The position numbers were made by a program, and so were the translations under genes. DNA of 64,000 bases from Verrucomicrobiales bacterium (lineage in GTDB: Bacteria > Verrucomicrobiota > Verrucomicrobiia > Limisphaerales > J093), in assembly GCA_024233305.1 (NCBI GenBank), contig JACKPV010000033.1, positions 62,001-126,000 of the forward strand, in the 5' to 3' direction. Of the stretch, positions 26,734 through 36,116 are shown piece after piece (the first letter of the stretch is position 1; every line of letters starts with the position of its first letter). The notes under the pieces were generated by a model that was given only the letters and a program-made list of their open reading frames with translations, did not search any database and was not told the DNA's origin.

Positions 26734-26912
26734 GGTAGCCGCCAACGTGTAGTCGGCGCTGAAATCCAAGCGCTTACGCGGGCTCGCCGATTCCGATCAG
26801 CAGTCACCTTTCGGTGAATCGTCGCCCTCGGCAACAGGCTGCCCTATCCCCGCTGAATCATGCGCCGACTGCACGTCGGCGGCTACGAGTTACTGAATCG
26901 TTACGGCTGAGT
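26734..26912 (-). repeat. MITE/REPIN-like dispersed repeat, copy A
   Basis: About 165 bp bounded by inverted modules: GCCGCCAACGTGTAGTCGGC at the left and GCGCCGACTGCACGTCGGCG at the right. The whole segment is nearly identical, in reverse orientation, to 56707-56871. It occupies most of the 341-bp gap between convergent genes, which otherwise shows nothing. Confidence 0.8.
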
Positions 26913-26992
26913 CGGTAGCGCCGCTCATTGAAACCCTGACATGACAATATCAAGAACCGACCCCTTTATGGCAGGGCCAAAGAAGCGACCGC

Positions 26993-28354
26993 TTACAGCG
27001 TCCAACCGGCCCGGTATTCGCGGTGCAGGTACTCGTTGGCTTCGGACATGTTCGTGAAGCGCAGCTGGGCCGGATCCCAAAGCAGCTTGCGCCGGGTGAG
27101 CAGTTCGCGCAGATGCACGCGCAGGGCCACGTTCCCGAGCAAGACCACCTCGGCCAGCGGCGCCGCCCAGTCCGGGAAGTTCGATCCGGGCGCCTCGCCA
27201 CCCTTGCAGGCGTTGATCCATTCCTGATGATGTCCCGGCGAACGCGGCAGACTCCGCGGCACGTCGCCGACCTCCCTGCGGCGCGCTTCCGGATAAACCT
27301 TGGTCCCAAGAATGAACCCCTCGTCCCCGACGAGCAACCGGCCATTGTCCCCCATCATTTCGCCTTCGGGGAGCCTGTCGGGCCGCGGCGGACGCAGCCC
27401 GCCGTCGTACCAGACGAACTTGCATCCCGGTTGGTTCCCGCGCGCCGGGAAGTGGTAGGTCACCATTGAGGCTTCGGGGAAGGTCTCCTCGTTCACCCGT
27501 GACGAGGCCGCCTCGACGCTGAGGGGCGCGCCCAACCGCAGCGCGCGGAACACGGGATCGAACGCGTGGCAACCGATGTCGCCGAGGGCTCCAGTGCCGA
27601 AATCCCACCAACCGCGCCACTTGAATGGCAGATAGGCGGGATTATAGGGACGCTCGGGAGCCGGACCAAGCCAGAGATCCCAGTCCAGGGTATCGGGGAT
27701 CGGCGGGGTGTCGGCGGGACGCGGCACGCCCTGGGGCCAATAGACGTCGAACAGCCCGCGCGAGGGGCGGTCGGTCCAGATGTGGGCCTCGCGCACCTTG
27801 CCAATGGCCCCGGCCTGCACGATCTCGACCAGCCGCCGGGTATCCTCGGAGGCCTGACCCTGATTGCCCATCTGGGTGGCCACGCCGGCTTCCTTCGCGG
27901 CCAGTCCCACCCGGCGCGCCTCGTAGACAGAATGGGTGAGCGGCTTCTCGCAATAGACGTGCTTGCCGAGCTTGATGGCGGCCATTGACGCCGGGGCATG
28001 CACGTGGTCCGGGGTGGCCACCATGACGGCGTCGATGTCCTTCACCTCCTCGAGCATTTTGCGAAAGTCCTTGTAGCGTTTCGCCTCGGGCCATTTGCGG
28101 AACGACCCGGCGGCCTGCCGCCAGTCGACGTCGCAAAGGGCCACGATGTTCTCGCTGGCCAGTTCGGACATGTCCACGGCCCCGCGGCCGCCGACGCCGA
28201 TCCCGGCGATGTTGAGCTTGCTGTTCGGGGAGGTGGCGCCGCGGAGGCCCAGCACGGAGCCCGGCACAGCCATGAAGCCGGCGATGGCGGCGCTGCGACC
28301 GAGAAAACGGCGACGGGTGAGCGGGTGTGGAGCGGACGGAGTGGATTCGTTCAT
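26993..28354 (-). CDS. Gfo/Idh/MocA-family oxidoreductase with Tat signal (second)
   Basis: 453 residues from ATG 28354; the frame is open further upstream without supporting homology. The N-terminus has TRRRFLGRSAAIAGFM, a twin-arginine signal. The Rossmann part (IAGIGVGGRGAVDM) and the EKP motif (HVYCEKPLTH) identify the family, and the C-terminal substrate domain includes WRGWWDFGTGALGDIGCH, common in the large verrucomicrobial/planctomycetal subgroup. It probably oxidises or reduces a sugar or polyol outside the cytoplasm. It is only distantly similar to the oxidoreductase at 4162. It converges with the PSD1-DUF1501 operon. Confidence 0.87.
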   Translation of the reverse strand: MNESTPSAPHPLTRRRFLGRSAAIAGFMAVPGSVLGLRGATSPNSKLNIAGIGVGGRGAVDMSELASENIVALCDVDWRQAAGSFRKWPEAKRYKDFRKMLEEVKDIDAVMVATPDHVHAPASMAAIKLGKHVYCEKPLTHSVYEARRVGLAAKEAGVATQMGNQGQASEDTRRLVEIVQAGAIGKVREAHIWTDRPSRGLFDVYWPQGVPRPADTPPIPDTLDWDLWLGPAPERPYNPAYLPFKWRGWWDFGTGALGDIGCHAFDPVFRALRLGAPLSVEAASSRVNEETFPEASMVTYHFPARGNQPGCKFVWYDGGLRPPRPDRLPEGEMMGDNGRLLVGDEGFILGTKVYPEARRREVGDVPRSLPRSPGHHQEWINACKGGEAPGSNFPDWAAPLAEVVLLGNVALRVHLRELLTRRKLLWDPAQLRFTNMSEANEYLHREYRAGWTL

Positions 28355-28910
28355 ACGTGGTTCCCGAGAGTTGTCGTTTCGACTGCCGCCCCAAACGGGC
28401 GCGCCCGCGTCCTTGCGCCGGAACGCCCCCGTGGGGATGCCTGAGACTAACCGAACTTCCGCGCGGTTGAACAGGCCGGATTGCACCGCCAGAGCACCAG
28501 ACCCCGGCCGACCGACTGGTGGACGGAAGCCCCGAAACGGAGTGGCTTGAGGTGCAGGGTCGAGTGAGTGAGAGGAACCGCGCTCCATACGGGTTCGAGA
28601 GGTGAACGGGGGGCGGGATCTCGGGCCGCGCGCAGGGGACTGCTCGCCCTACCCGGGCCAAGCGGTGGGGCGCGTCACTCCGTGCGCGCCGCTTCGGGAA
28701 GATCGTGACCGTGCGGGTTCTCCGGCGGCGCGCAGGGGACTGCGCGCCCTACCCGGGTCAGGCGTTGAGGCGCACAGGACCGCCTTTGGAGAACAACGAA
28801 CCGAACCGCGGTCCGAGCGATCCTGCGATCCGCGAAACTCGAGAGCGGTGCCGAGGATCGCCGGGATTGGAGGCTTGCCACGCGGCGGGTCTCCCCCAAA
28901 CTGCCGCGCG
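28355..28910. other. Intergenic region between divergent genes
   Basis: This 556-bp gap must contain promoters for the oxidoreductase (minus) and the ABC permease (plus), but no clear consensus is visible. A tandem dispersed repeat occupies 28626-28779. The open frame across it has repeat-derived sequence and no homology, and is rejected as coding. Confidence 0.5.
28626..28779. repeat. Tandem dispersed repeat, copy 1
   Basis: Two consecutive units of about 95 bp, each beginning CGCGCAGGGGACTGC and containing CGTCACTCCGTGCGCGCCGC; the second unit is incomplete. The same tandem arrangement occurs at 36266-36444. The units contain self-complementary arms (GCGCGCAGGGG..., GGCGCGTCAC...), suggesting an RNA- or DNA-hairpin element. 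Confidence 0.75.
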
Positions 28911-30557
28911 ATGCGAGCGCTGCCGATCGTCGAGCGTGAACTCCGGGTGATGTCGCGGCGGGCCGGGACATATTGGGGCCGGGTCGGGGCCGCCCTGCTC
29001 GCGCTCCTGACGGGCATCGGGTTCGTGGTGGAGTCCGGCGCCCGAAACCCGGCGCAGCTCGGCCTGTATCTGTTTTTCGCCCTGGCCTGGCTGGCCTTTC
29101 TCTATTGTCTGCTGGCGGGCACCCGGCTGACCGCCGACTGCATCAGTTCCGAACGGCGCGAGGGGACGCTGGGCTTGCTGTTCCTGACCGACTTGAAGGG
29201 CTTCGACATCGTGCTCGGCAAACTGGCGGCGACCTCGCTCCAGTCGTTCTACGGCCTGCTCGCCATCTTCCCCGTGATGTCGCTGCCGTTGATGATGGGC
29301 GGGGTGAGTCCGGGCCAGTTGCTGCAAGTGGCGGTGGTGTTGTGCGAGACGCTCCTGCTGTCCCTCGCCGTCGGCGTGTTCGTTTCGTGCTGGTGCGAAC
29401 AAGGGCGGCGCGCCGCGGCGATCACGTTCCTGCTCGTCGCCCTGATCACCCTGGGGCCCTTTCTGTTGCTGCTGACCCAGCCGCTCAACGCCTCGCAGGG
29501 ACCGCCGAATTTCACGGTGGCGATTGCCAGCCCGCTGTTCGCGCAGGCCCTGGCCGCGACGGAACCCGCGCGGGGCAAGCCGATGCAACTCTTCTGGCCG
29601 AGCGTGGGCCTGGTGTTCGCCCTGGCCCTGACGTTCCTCGGCGCCGCCTGCGCCGCCCTGCCCCGGATCTGGCGCGATCTCCCCACCCTGTTGCCCGGCC
29701 TGAACCCGGGTTCCGGGCGGACGGCGCGCATCGCCCCCGACGCGACCGCTCCCGACCGGGCGTTTCGTTCCCGGTTGCTGGACATCAATCCGTTCTACTG
29801 GCTCACCGCCCGTGACCGGCGCCGGCCCCTTTACGTCCTCGGCGCCCTCATCGTCCTGGGCCTGCTGTGGCTCTTCGCCAACGAAAAATACCGGCTCCAG
29901 AATGACCCGGGCTGGGCCATCGTCACCTCGATCGGGCTGCACGTGATGCTCAAGGTCTGGATCGCGGTCACCGTGGTCCAGCAATTGGGCGAGGAACGCC
30001 GGAGCGGCTCCATCGAACTGCTGCTCAGCACGCCCCTGACCATCCGGCAGATGGTCGCCGGGCAGTTTCGCGCGCTCGGACGCCAGTTCGGCTGGGGTTT
30101 GCTGGCTGTGGTGCTCGCGGATCTTCTGCTGCTGCGCATGGTGCTCGATCGTGCCGGCGGGGATGTGGACGAATTGCGACTGGTGGGCGTGCTGCACCTG
30201 CTCGCCCTGGGCCTGGACGTTCCCGCCATCGCGATCCTGGGCATGTGGCGGGCCCTCGGCGCGCGGCATGCCAACCAGGCGGCCGGCTCGGCTTTCTTTC
30301 GCATCGTGGGCCTGCCCTGCGTGGCGGCGGTCGTGGCGGGCATCGCGTTGGAGCTGCTTCAGCAGGCCGGCCGGTTTCGTTTTCAGGCCAACCCCATGCA
30401 GGTCATCGTGGGATTCTACGTGGCGTGCGGCGTGAACAACCTCGCCTGGGCCGTCCACGCCTGGACGCGATTGAACCGCGACTTCCGCGAGATCGCCGCC
30501 AGCCGCTTCGAGACCGGCCGGGGCGGCTGGCTGCGGGCGCTGTTCGGCGGGAGTTGA
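28911..30557 (+). CDS. ABC-2-type transporter permease
   Basis: 548 residues from ATG MRALPIVEREL; earlier in-frame codons lie in a dispersed repeat and are rejected. About 12 hydrophobic helices are arranged in two halves, the first about residues 20-260 and the second about 300-530. The segment ISSERREGTLGLLFLTDL is the conserved ABC-2 motif, repeated as GEERRSGSIELLLSTPLT in the second half. It would form the membrane channel of an exporter, or of a gliding/lipid-type ABC system. No ATP-binding subunit is adjacent, so its partner must be elsewhere. It is followed 72 bp later by the dus gene. Confidence 0.82.
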   Translation: MRALPIVERELRVMSRRAGTYWGRVGAALLALLTGIGFVVESGARNPAQLGLYLFFALAWLAFLYCLLAGTRLTADCISSERREGTLGLLFLTDLKGFDIVLGKLAATSLQSFYGLLAIFPVMSLPLMMGGVSPGQLLQVAVVLCETLLLSLAVGVFVSCWCEQGRRAAAITFLLVALITLGPFLLLLTQPLNASQGPPNFTVAIASPLFAQALAATEPARGKPMQLFWPSVGLVFALALTFLGAACAALPRIWRDLPTLLPGLNPGSGRTARIAPDATAPDRAFRSRLLDINPFYWLTARDRRRPLYVLGALIVLGLLWLFANEKYRLQNDPGWAIVTSIGLHVMLKVWIAVTVVQQLGEERRSGSIELLLSTPLTIRQMVAGQFRALGRQFGWGLLAVVLADLLLLRMVLDRAGGDVDELRLVGVLHLLALGLDVPAIAILGMWRALGARHANQAAGSAFFRIVGLPCVAAVVAGIALELLQQAGRFRFQANPMQVIVGFYVACGVNNLAWAVHAWTRLNRDFREIAASRFETGRGGWLRALFGGS

Positions 30558-30629
30558 TGGCTTTCGCCCTGGCAGACCACCCTTCTGCCGGCTTTTCCCT
30601 GGTGCGCCGTCCGCTATGCTCTTCCTGCC

Positions 30630-31733
30630 ATGCGCCTCGGCTCGCTTGAACTCGGCTCGAATCTGTTTCTCTCGCCGCTGGCAGGTTACACCAACCTGCC
30701 CTTCCGGCTGACCTTGCGCGAGCTGGGCGGGTTGGGCCTGGCCACCACGGACCTCGTCAATGCGCGATCCCTCCTCGAACGCCGCGCGAAGGCGTTCAAG
30801 TTGATCGAGACCGTGCCCGCCGATCAACCGTTGGCCGTGCAGCTCTTCGGCGCCGTGCCGGAGGAAATGCGGGACGCCGCGCAGTGTCTCGAAGCCCGGG
30901 GCATCGCCTCGGTGGACATCAACATGGGCTGCCCCGTGCGCAAGGTCTGCAAGGTGGGCGGCGGCTCGGCCATGATGAGCGAACTGGCCAAAACCGCGCG
31001 CCTCGTGCGCGGCATGGTCGAAGCGGTCCGCGTGCCGGTGACGGCCAAGATGCGGCTCGGCTGGGATGACGCCAATCTGACCGCGCCGGACCTGGCGCGC
31101 GCGCTGGAGGACGTGGGCGTGGCCGCGGTGTTCGTGCATGGCCGGACCCGGCAGCAGGGCTTCGGCGGCGCCGTGAACCTGGCGGGCATCCGGGCGGTGG
31201 TCGAGGCGGCCCGGTCGATCCCCGTGATCGGCAACGGCGATGTCACCTCCCCCGAGGCCGCCCGTGAGATGATCGAAACCACCGGTTGCGCCGGCGTCAG
31301 CATCGGGCGCGGCGCGTTCTACAACCCCTGGATCTTCGCCCAAACCCGCCATTTCCTCGCCACCGGCGAGCGCCTTCCCGAACCCGGCTTCGAGGAACGG
31401 GTCACCGTCATGACGCGTCACCTGGATCGCATGGTCGAGGTCTTCGGCGAACCGCTCGGCTGCCGCATGTTCCGCAAGGTCGCCCCGTGGTACTCGCGGC
31501 GTTTCGGACCGTCCGTGCGCTTCAACCAACGCGTCGTGCAACTCACCGCCCGCGCGGAGTTCGACGAGATCCTCAGGGATTTTCGCGCCTGGCGGCAGCC
31601 CTTCCTCGACGCGCACGGCGACCTCAAACCGGCCTACCGACCGGCCCCGCTCACGGCTTCGTTTCAACGCGGCCCGGACCGCAATCCCGCCGACGGCATC
31701 CGCGTGCCACGCGGCCCGGTCGCGGTGTGGTAG
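30630..31733 (+). CDS. dus: tRNA-dihydrouridine synthase
   Basis: 367 residues forming a flavin TIM barrel. Motifs: LSPLAGYTNLPFR at the start (FMN binding), catalytic Cys101 in INMGCPVRKV, KMRLGWD, VHGRTRQQGF and VIGNGDVTS, all diagnostic of Dus. It reduces uridines in the D-loop of tRNA using FMN and NADPH. It is closest in pattern to DusB, but subgroup assignment by eye is unsafe. The C-terminal tail of about 30 residues after LKPAYRP is unusually long and Pro-rich. It converges with the queG end of the cofactor operon. Confidence 0.92.
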   Translation: MRLGSLELGSNLFLSPLAGYTNLPFRLTLRELGGLGLATTDLVNARSLLERRAKAFKLIETVPADQPLAVQLFGAVPEEMRDAAQCLEARGIASVDINMGCPVRKVCKVGGGSAMMSELAKTARLVRGMVEAVRVPVTAKMRLGWDDANLTAPDLARALEDVGVAAVFVHGRTRQQGFGGAVNLAGIRAVVEAARSIPVIGNGDVTSPEAAREMIETTGCAGVSIGRGAFYNPWIFAQTRHFLATGERLPEPGFEERVTVMTRHLDRMVEVFGEPLGCRMFRKVAPWYSRRFGPSVRFNQRVVQLTARAEFDEILRDFRAWRQPFLDAHGDLKPAYRPAPLTASFQRGPDRNPADGIRVPRGPVAVW

Positions 31734-31832
31734 TCAACACGCCCGCACCGCTCGGTCCGGCCGGACCGTGCATCGGCAACCGCCCTCTGCCCGTCGGGGA
31801 ATTCCGCGTCCTTCCCGGGGCAGTTCGCCGAC

Positions 31833-32900
31833 TCACGCGCCGCGTTCCTGAATTCGCCGGATGGCCCATTGCGCATGCCCGGCAACCAGTGGTTCGGGAT
31901 CCCGCGCGGCGCGCTGCAGGGCCGGCAGGCATTCCGGACCGCCGACGTTGCCCAGGGCGACGCAGACGTTCCGCAGAAAGCCGCGCCGTTTTGTGCGGAG
32001 AATGGGCGTGCCGGCGAAGGCGTGCTTGAACCCGGCGCCGTCCAGCGCCAGCCATTCGAGCAGGTCGCCCGTCGCGAGGTCGGAACGCGCGTGCGCCCGC
32101 ATCAGGCGGCCGGCGCGCGCCCAACGGTTCCAGGGACACACCGCGAGGCAATCGTCGCAACCAAACACCCGCGCACCGATGGCCGGGCGCAGGGCTTCCG
32201 GAATGGCGCCCTTGAGTTCGATGGTCAGATACGAGATGCAGCGCCGCGCATCCAACTCGAACGGAGCGACAATGGCCTGCGTGGGGCAGGCGGCCAGGCA
32301 ACGCGCGCACGAGCCGCAACGATTTCGCGCCGCGGTGTCCGGTTCGAGTTCCAGCGTGGTCAGCACGGCGGCCAGGAAGAACCAGTTGCCGAGGTCGCGG
32401 CGAATCAGGTTCGTGTGCTTGCCGATGAATCCCAAACCGGCCCGTTGAGCGAGGTCCCGCTCAAGCACCGGTCCCGTGTCCACGTACCAAAGCGACCTCG
32501 TCTCCGCCCCGCCCAGTTGCGCGAGGAAACCGCTCAGCGCGCGCAATGGTCCGGCCAGCACGTCATGGTAGTCCGGATACCGCGCGTACCGGGCAATCAC
32601 CCCGACCCGACCTCCCGTCCCGGTCGCCGGTTTTCGGTCGACCACCCCGCCCCGGAGGTCCTGCTGATAACCGGCGGCGAGCATCACCACGCTGCGGGCG
32701 CCCGGCAAAACGGCGTCCGGATTGACGCGGCGCGCGGCATTCCGTTCGATCCAGGCCATCTCGCCGTGGCGCCCCCCGGCGAGCCAGTTCAGGAAGCGGG
32801 AGGCAGTCTCCGGCGCCACGGCGGAGGTCACGCCGCAGGCATCGAACCCCAGCTCGATCGCCTTCGCCACGACCGCTTCCTTGCGCGACGAAGGATTCAA
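31833..32900 (-). CDS. queG: Epoxyqueuosine reductase
   Basis: 355 residues from TTG 32900, chosen because it overlaps the aroK stop as TTGA and gives the normal family length. The N-terminal part binds cobalamin. Two 4Fe-4S clusters are visible in CGSCARCLAACP and CDDCLAVCPWN. The C-terminal 60 residues are HEAT-like (FLRNVCVALGNVG). It catalyses the final step of queuosine formation in tRNA, reducing epoxyqueuosine. It is last in the nadC-birA-coaX-aroK-queG series. Confidence 0.92.
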   Translation of the reverse strand: MNPSSRKEAVVAKAIELGFDACGVTSAVAPETASRFLNWLAGGRHGEMAWIERNAARRVNPDAVLPGARSVVMLAAGYQQDLRGGVVDRKPATGTGGRVGVIARYARYPDYHDVLAGPLRALSGFLAQLGGAETRSLWYVDTGPVLERDLAQRAGLGFIGKHTNLIRRDLGNWFFLAAVLTTLELEPDTAARNRCGSCARCLAACPTQAIVAPFELDARRCISYLTIELKGAIPEALRPAIGARVFGCDDCLAVCPWNRWARAGRLMRAHARSDLATGDLLEWLALDGAGFKHAFAGTPILRTKRRGFLRNVCVALGNVGGPECLPALQRAARDPEPLVAGHAQWAIRRIQERGA

Positions 32901-33442
32901 GCGGCCGGCGGCTTTCGGCTGGCGAGGCGGAATTGGTGCGCCACGCTCTGCACCACCTGGCGCATCTGGCGCAACCCGGAGTTCATGAGCACGTCCGCCC
33001 GGCAGTAGAACGGCTTGCGCTGGGCGAGCAATTCCCGGATGCGCTCCTGCGGGTTCGGCACCTGCAACAGGGGCCGGTGTTGCTGATGCCGCACCCGCTG
33101 CCAGATCACGTCGGGCGTTGCCCAGAGGCACACCACCAACGAATGCTGCTTGAGGCTCGCCAGGTGTTCCGGGTTCGCGCCCACCCCACCGCCCGTGGCG
33201 ATCACGAGTTGCTCGCGGTCCGCCAGCGATTCGATCACCTGCCGCTCGACGGCCCGGAAACCCGGCTCGCCGTGCCGGGCAAAGATCTCGGGAATCGACA
33301 ACCCCGCCAGCTCCTCGATGAGTTGATCGGTGTCGACGAAATCGAAGTGCAGCTGCCGGGCGACCGACTGGCCGACGGTGGATTTCCCGACGCCCATGAA
33401 ACCGATGAGGGCGACGTTGCGAATTCGCCGCGGCGCGATCAC
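32897..33442 (-). CDS. aroK: Shikimate kinase
   Basis: 181 residues from GTG 33442, which overlaps the coaX stop as GTGA and gives the standard length. The P-loop GFMGVGKST lies at residues 14-22, followed by DTDQLIEE (substrate and Mg binding), FRAVE, and TGGGVG near the shikimate site, with an LID-type RPLLQ segment. It phosphorylates shikimate in the aromatic amino-acid pathway. It overlaps genes on both sides by 4 bp, so translation is coupled. Confidence 0.92.
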   Translation of the reverse strand: MIAPRRIRNVALIGFMGVGKSTVGQSVARQLHFDFVDTDQLIEELAGLSIPEIFARHGEPGFRAVERQVIESLADREQLVIATGGGVGANPEHLASLKQHSLVVCLWATPDVIWQRVRHQQHRPLLQVPNPQERIRELLAQRKPFYCRADVLMNSGLRQMRQVVQSVAHQFRLASRKPPAA

Positions 33443-34206
33443 GCGAAGGCCCCTTCCTCCCGGTGCGCCAGCCAGACCCGGCGCAAACCGTCCAGCGTCA
33501 GATCCGGCGCCACCGCGCGAATCCCTTCCAATCCCCGCGCCACCAACCGCGCGCAACCGCCCGTCACCACCACGGGCAAACGCCGCACCCCAAGTTCCCG
33601 CCGCAACTCTCCGAGCAACCCGTTCACCAGACAGCGATAACCCCGGACCGCGCCCACCCGCATGGCCTCCTCGGTGTTCCGCCCGATCACCCGCCGCGGC
33701 TCGCGCACCGTCACCCGCGGCAACAGCGCGGTCTTCTCATGCAGGTAATCCGTCATCGCCGACAGCCCCGGCGCGATGATCCCCCCGACATAGTCCCCCG
33801 CGCCGTCCACGACATCGAACGTCACCGCGGTTCCGAAATCCACCGCCACCGCAGGCGCCCCGACCGACGCCCTGACGGCCACCGCGTTCGCCAGCCGGTC
33901 GGCGCCAATCGTCTCCGGCCGCGGATAGCGAATGCCGATGCCGCGCACGGTGTGATGATTCACTTCGAGAGGCCGCACGCGGAAGAGGCCGGCAACCCGC
34001 CGCGCCAACCGCGCATTCACCGCCGGGACCACGCTGCACCAAGCCGCCCCTTCAATCCGCCGCGCGCCGACGAATCGCTTCAACTCGATGACCGCCGCCC
34101 CCGAACGCCAGGCAACCGTGGGCAGGCCGCCGCGCCACGCCACCCGACGGTCGTTCGCCAGACCCAGGTGCGTGTGCGTATTCCCGACATCGAGCAAGAG
34201 AATCAC
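33439..34206 (-). CDS. coaX: Type III pantothenate kinase
   Basis: 255 residues with the ASKHA-fold motifs of CoaX: LLLDVGNTHTHLGL at the N-terminus (phosphate 1), IGADRLANAVA, AVDFGTAVTFD (phosphate 2) and VVVTGGCARL. It phosphorylates pantothenate, the first step of coenzyme A synthesis, and requires a monovalent cation. It lies 48 bp after birA and overlaps aroK, within a cofactor-biosynthesis operon. Confidence 0.93.
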   Translation of the reverse strand: MILLLDVGNTHTHLGLANDRRVAWRGGLPTVAWRSGAAVIELKRFVGARRIEGAAWCSVVPAVNARLARRVAGLFRVRPLEVNHHTVRGIGIRYPRPETIGADRLANAVAVRASVGAPAVAVDFGTAVTFDVVDGAGDYVGGIIAPGLSAMTDYLHEKTALLPRVTVREPRRVIGRNTEEAMRVGAVRGYRCLVNGLLGELRRELGVRRLPVVVTGGCARLVARGLEGIRAVAPDLTLDGLRRVWLAHREEGAFA

Positions 34207-34254
34207 GGTTGTTTGTCGTTGCGCGACGGATGTTGCCCTGCGCGCGCAAGGGGG

Positions 34255-35262
34255 TCAATGCACGAGGGTGACCTCGCCGCCCACCACCGCCTCCAAGCGC
34301 CCGTGCTCGGTCCGCACCAGCAACGCTCCCGTATCGTCCAGGGCTTCTGCCCGACCGCGAATCAACCGGTCGCCGACCCGAATGCAGACTTCCTTTCCCA
34401 GCGTGCCGCACGAGGCGGCCCATTCCGCCGCCAGGCTCTCGAAGTCGCCCGCCGACAGCCGCCGGTAGGCTTGATCAAGCTCACGCAAAATGGTTACTGC
34501 CAACGCCGCCCGGTCCACCGGTTGGCCGCCCTCGATGCGCAGCGAAGTGGCATTCGGGCGAACCGCCGCCGGAAAATCGCCCGCCTCGAGGTTCGCGTTC
34601 ACGCCGATCCCCAGGATGACATGACGCACGAGATCCAGTTCGGCCTGCATTTCGGTCAACACCCCCACCAGCTTGCGCCCCCGGCAGAGGATGTCGTTCG
34701 GCCACTTGATCTCGATGGCCGGAACCCGAAATGCGCGCAGGGCCCGCACCATCGCCACCGCCGCCAGGATCACGATCCGCGTCGTCTCGCCGGGCAGCAA
34801 CCGGGGTCGCAGCAGCACCGAGAACCAAAGCCCCTTCCCCGCCGGCGAAACCCACGACCGGCCCAACCGCCCCCGACCCTGCGTCTGGCTTTCGGCAAAC
34901 ACCACGACGCCTTCCCCCACCCCGTCCCGCGCCAGACGCTCGACCACATCGTTCGTGGACCGCGTTTCCCGGAAGACCTGGATCTGCCGCCCGATGATGG
35001 TCCCCCGCCCCAACCGGGCCAGCAAATCGTCACCGACCAGCGCATCGGGACTGCTGACCAAACGGTAACCATGCTGCGGGCTGGCCTCGATGTCGTAGCC
35101 CCGTTGCCGCAGTTCCTGCATCCGCGCCCAGATCGCCGACCGCGTCAACCCGAGGCGCTCGGCCAGTTCGGCGCCCGAAACATACCCGGTCGACTGTCCC
35201 CGCAGCGCCTGCAGGATCACCAGATCGGTGGAGGCGCCGGCATCCGTCCGCGGTGCGCTCAT
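34255..35262 (-). CDS. birA: Biotin-protein ligase with N-terminal helix-turn-helix
   Basis: 335 residues from ATG 35262, which overlaps the nadC stop as ATGA. Residues about 10-65 form a winged helix-turn-helix (LAERLGLTRSAIWARMQELR), so it is a bifunctional, BirA-type regulator. The catalytic part has GRGRLGRSWVSP (biotinyl-AMP loop), KWPNDI and GIGVNANL, and a C-terminal SH3-like domain (RGRAEALDDTGALLV). It attaches biotin to acetyl-CoA carboxylase and probably represses biotin genes; no biotin operator was recognised here. Confidence 0.93.
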   Translation of the reverse strand: MSAPRTDAGASTDLVILQALRGQSTGYVSGAELAERLGLTRSAIWARMQELRQRGYDIEASPQHGYRLVSSPDALVGDDLLARLGRGTIIGRQIQVFRETRSTNDVVERLARDGVGEGVVVFAESQTQGRGRLGRSWVSPAGKGLWFSVLLRPRLLPGETTRIVILAAVAMVRALRAFRVPAIEIKWPNDILCRGRKLVGVLTEMQAELDLVRHVILGIGVNANLEAGDFPAAVRPNATSLRIEGGQPVDRAALAVTILRELDQAYRRLSAGDFESLAAEWAASCGTLGKEVCIRVGDRLIRGRAEALDDTGALLVRTEHGRLEAVVGGEVTLVH

Positions 35263-36116
35263 GCGAACTCGAAATCCAGCCCGATGTCGCACGACCGCGC
35301 CGAATGCGTCAGCGCGCCGACCGAAATGAAATCGACCCCCGTGCGCGCCACGGCCGTCACAGTGCGCAGGTTGATCCCGCCGCTGGCTTCCGTAAACGCG
35401 CGACCGTCGACCAACCGCACGGCGCGCCGCAGCAGGGCGGGCGGCATGTTGTCGAGCAACACCCCGTCGGCCCCGGCCTCGACCGCTTGCGCGACCTGCT
35501 CGAGCGTGTCCGCCTCGACTTCCACGCGCAGCTTCGGAGCCGCCGCCCGCGCGCGCTGCACGGCCGCGGCGATGGCATTGGGACGGGCCTCGCGCAGGGC
35601 CACCAGGTGGTTGTCCTTGATCAGCACCATGTCATGCAGGCCGAACCGGTGATTCGTCCCGCCCCCACAGGCCACCGCGTATTTCTCGAAAGCCCGCCAA
35701 CCCGGAGTGGTCTTGCGCGTGTCGAGAATCCGCGCGCCGGTTCCGGCAATCCGCTCGACAAAAGCCCGGGTCACGGTTGCCACGCCGGAAAGCCGCTGAA
35801 CAAAATTCAACGCCACCCGTTCGGCCGTCAGCAACGCCCGGGCGCCCCCTTCGACGTGCAGCAGCACATCCCCTTCCCCGGCCCTGGCGCCGTCCTCCAC
35901 CTTGCGCTCGACGCGCACCCGCGACGAAAGCGCGCGAAACGCCGCCTCGGCGAACTCGAGTCCGCAAACCACGAGCGCCTCCCGCGCCCGCATCACGGCC
36001 CTGGCTTGCGCGCGGGCCGGAACCGTGGCGAGGGTCGTGACATCGCCGGAACCCACGTCCTCCGCCAACGCCGCCGCCACCGCCTGTTGCATGCTCTTCC
36101 GAGAAACACCCGCCAT
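35259..36116 (-). CDS. nadC: Nicotinate-nucleotide diphosphorylase (carboxylating)
   Basis: 285 residues with the quinolinate phosphoribosyltransferase signatures: EDVGSGDVTT near the start, NFVQRLSGVAT, DTRKTTPGWR, GGGTNHRFGLHD with the following IKDNH, EVEADTLEQ and ASGGIN. It converts quinolinate and PRPP to nicotinate mononucleotide in NAD synthesis. It is first in the operon, and the promoter is expected in the repeat-bearing gap upstream. Its 3' end overlaps birA by 4 bp. Confidence 0.95.
   Translation of the reverse strand: MAGVSRKSMQQAVAAALAEDVGSGDVTTLATVPARAQARAVMRAREALVVCGLEFAEAAFRALSSRVRVERKVEDGARAGEGDVLLHVEGGARALLTAERVALNFVQRLSGVATVTRAFVERIAGTGARILDTRKTTPGWRAFEKYAVACGGGTNHRFGLHDMVLIKDNHLVALREARPNAIAAAVQRARAAAPKLRVEVEADTLEQVAQAVEAGADGVLLDNMPPALLRRAVRLVDGRAFTEASGGINLRTVTAVARTGVDFISVGALTHSARSCDIGLDFEFA

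Noticed and set aside
28602..28910. N-terminal extension of the ABC permease
   Set aside because: The codons fall in the tandem dispersed repeat; the ATG at 28911 gives the conserved permease N-terminus.
28758..31667. 969-codon open frame on the minus strand
   Set aside because: Antisense to the ABC permease and dus genes, both of which have clear motifs on the plus strand.
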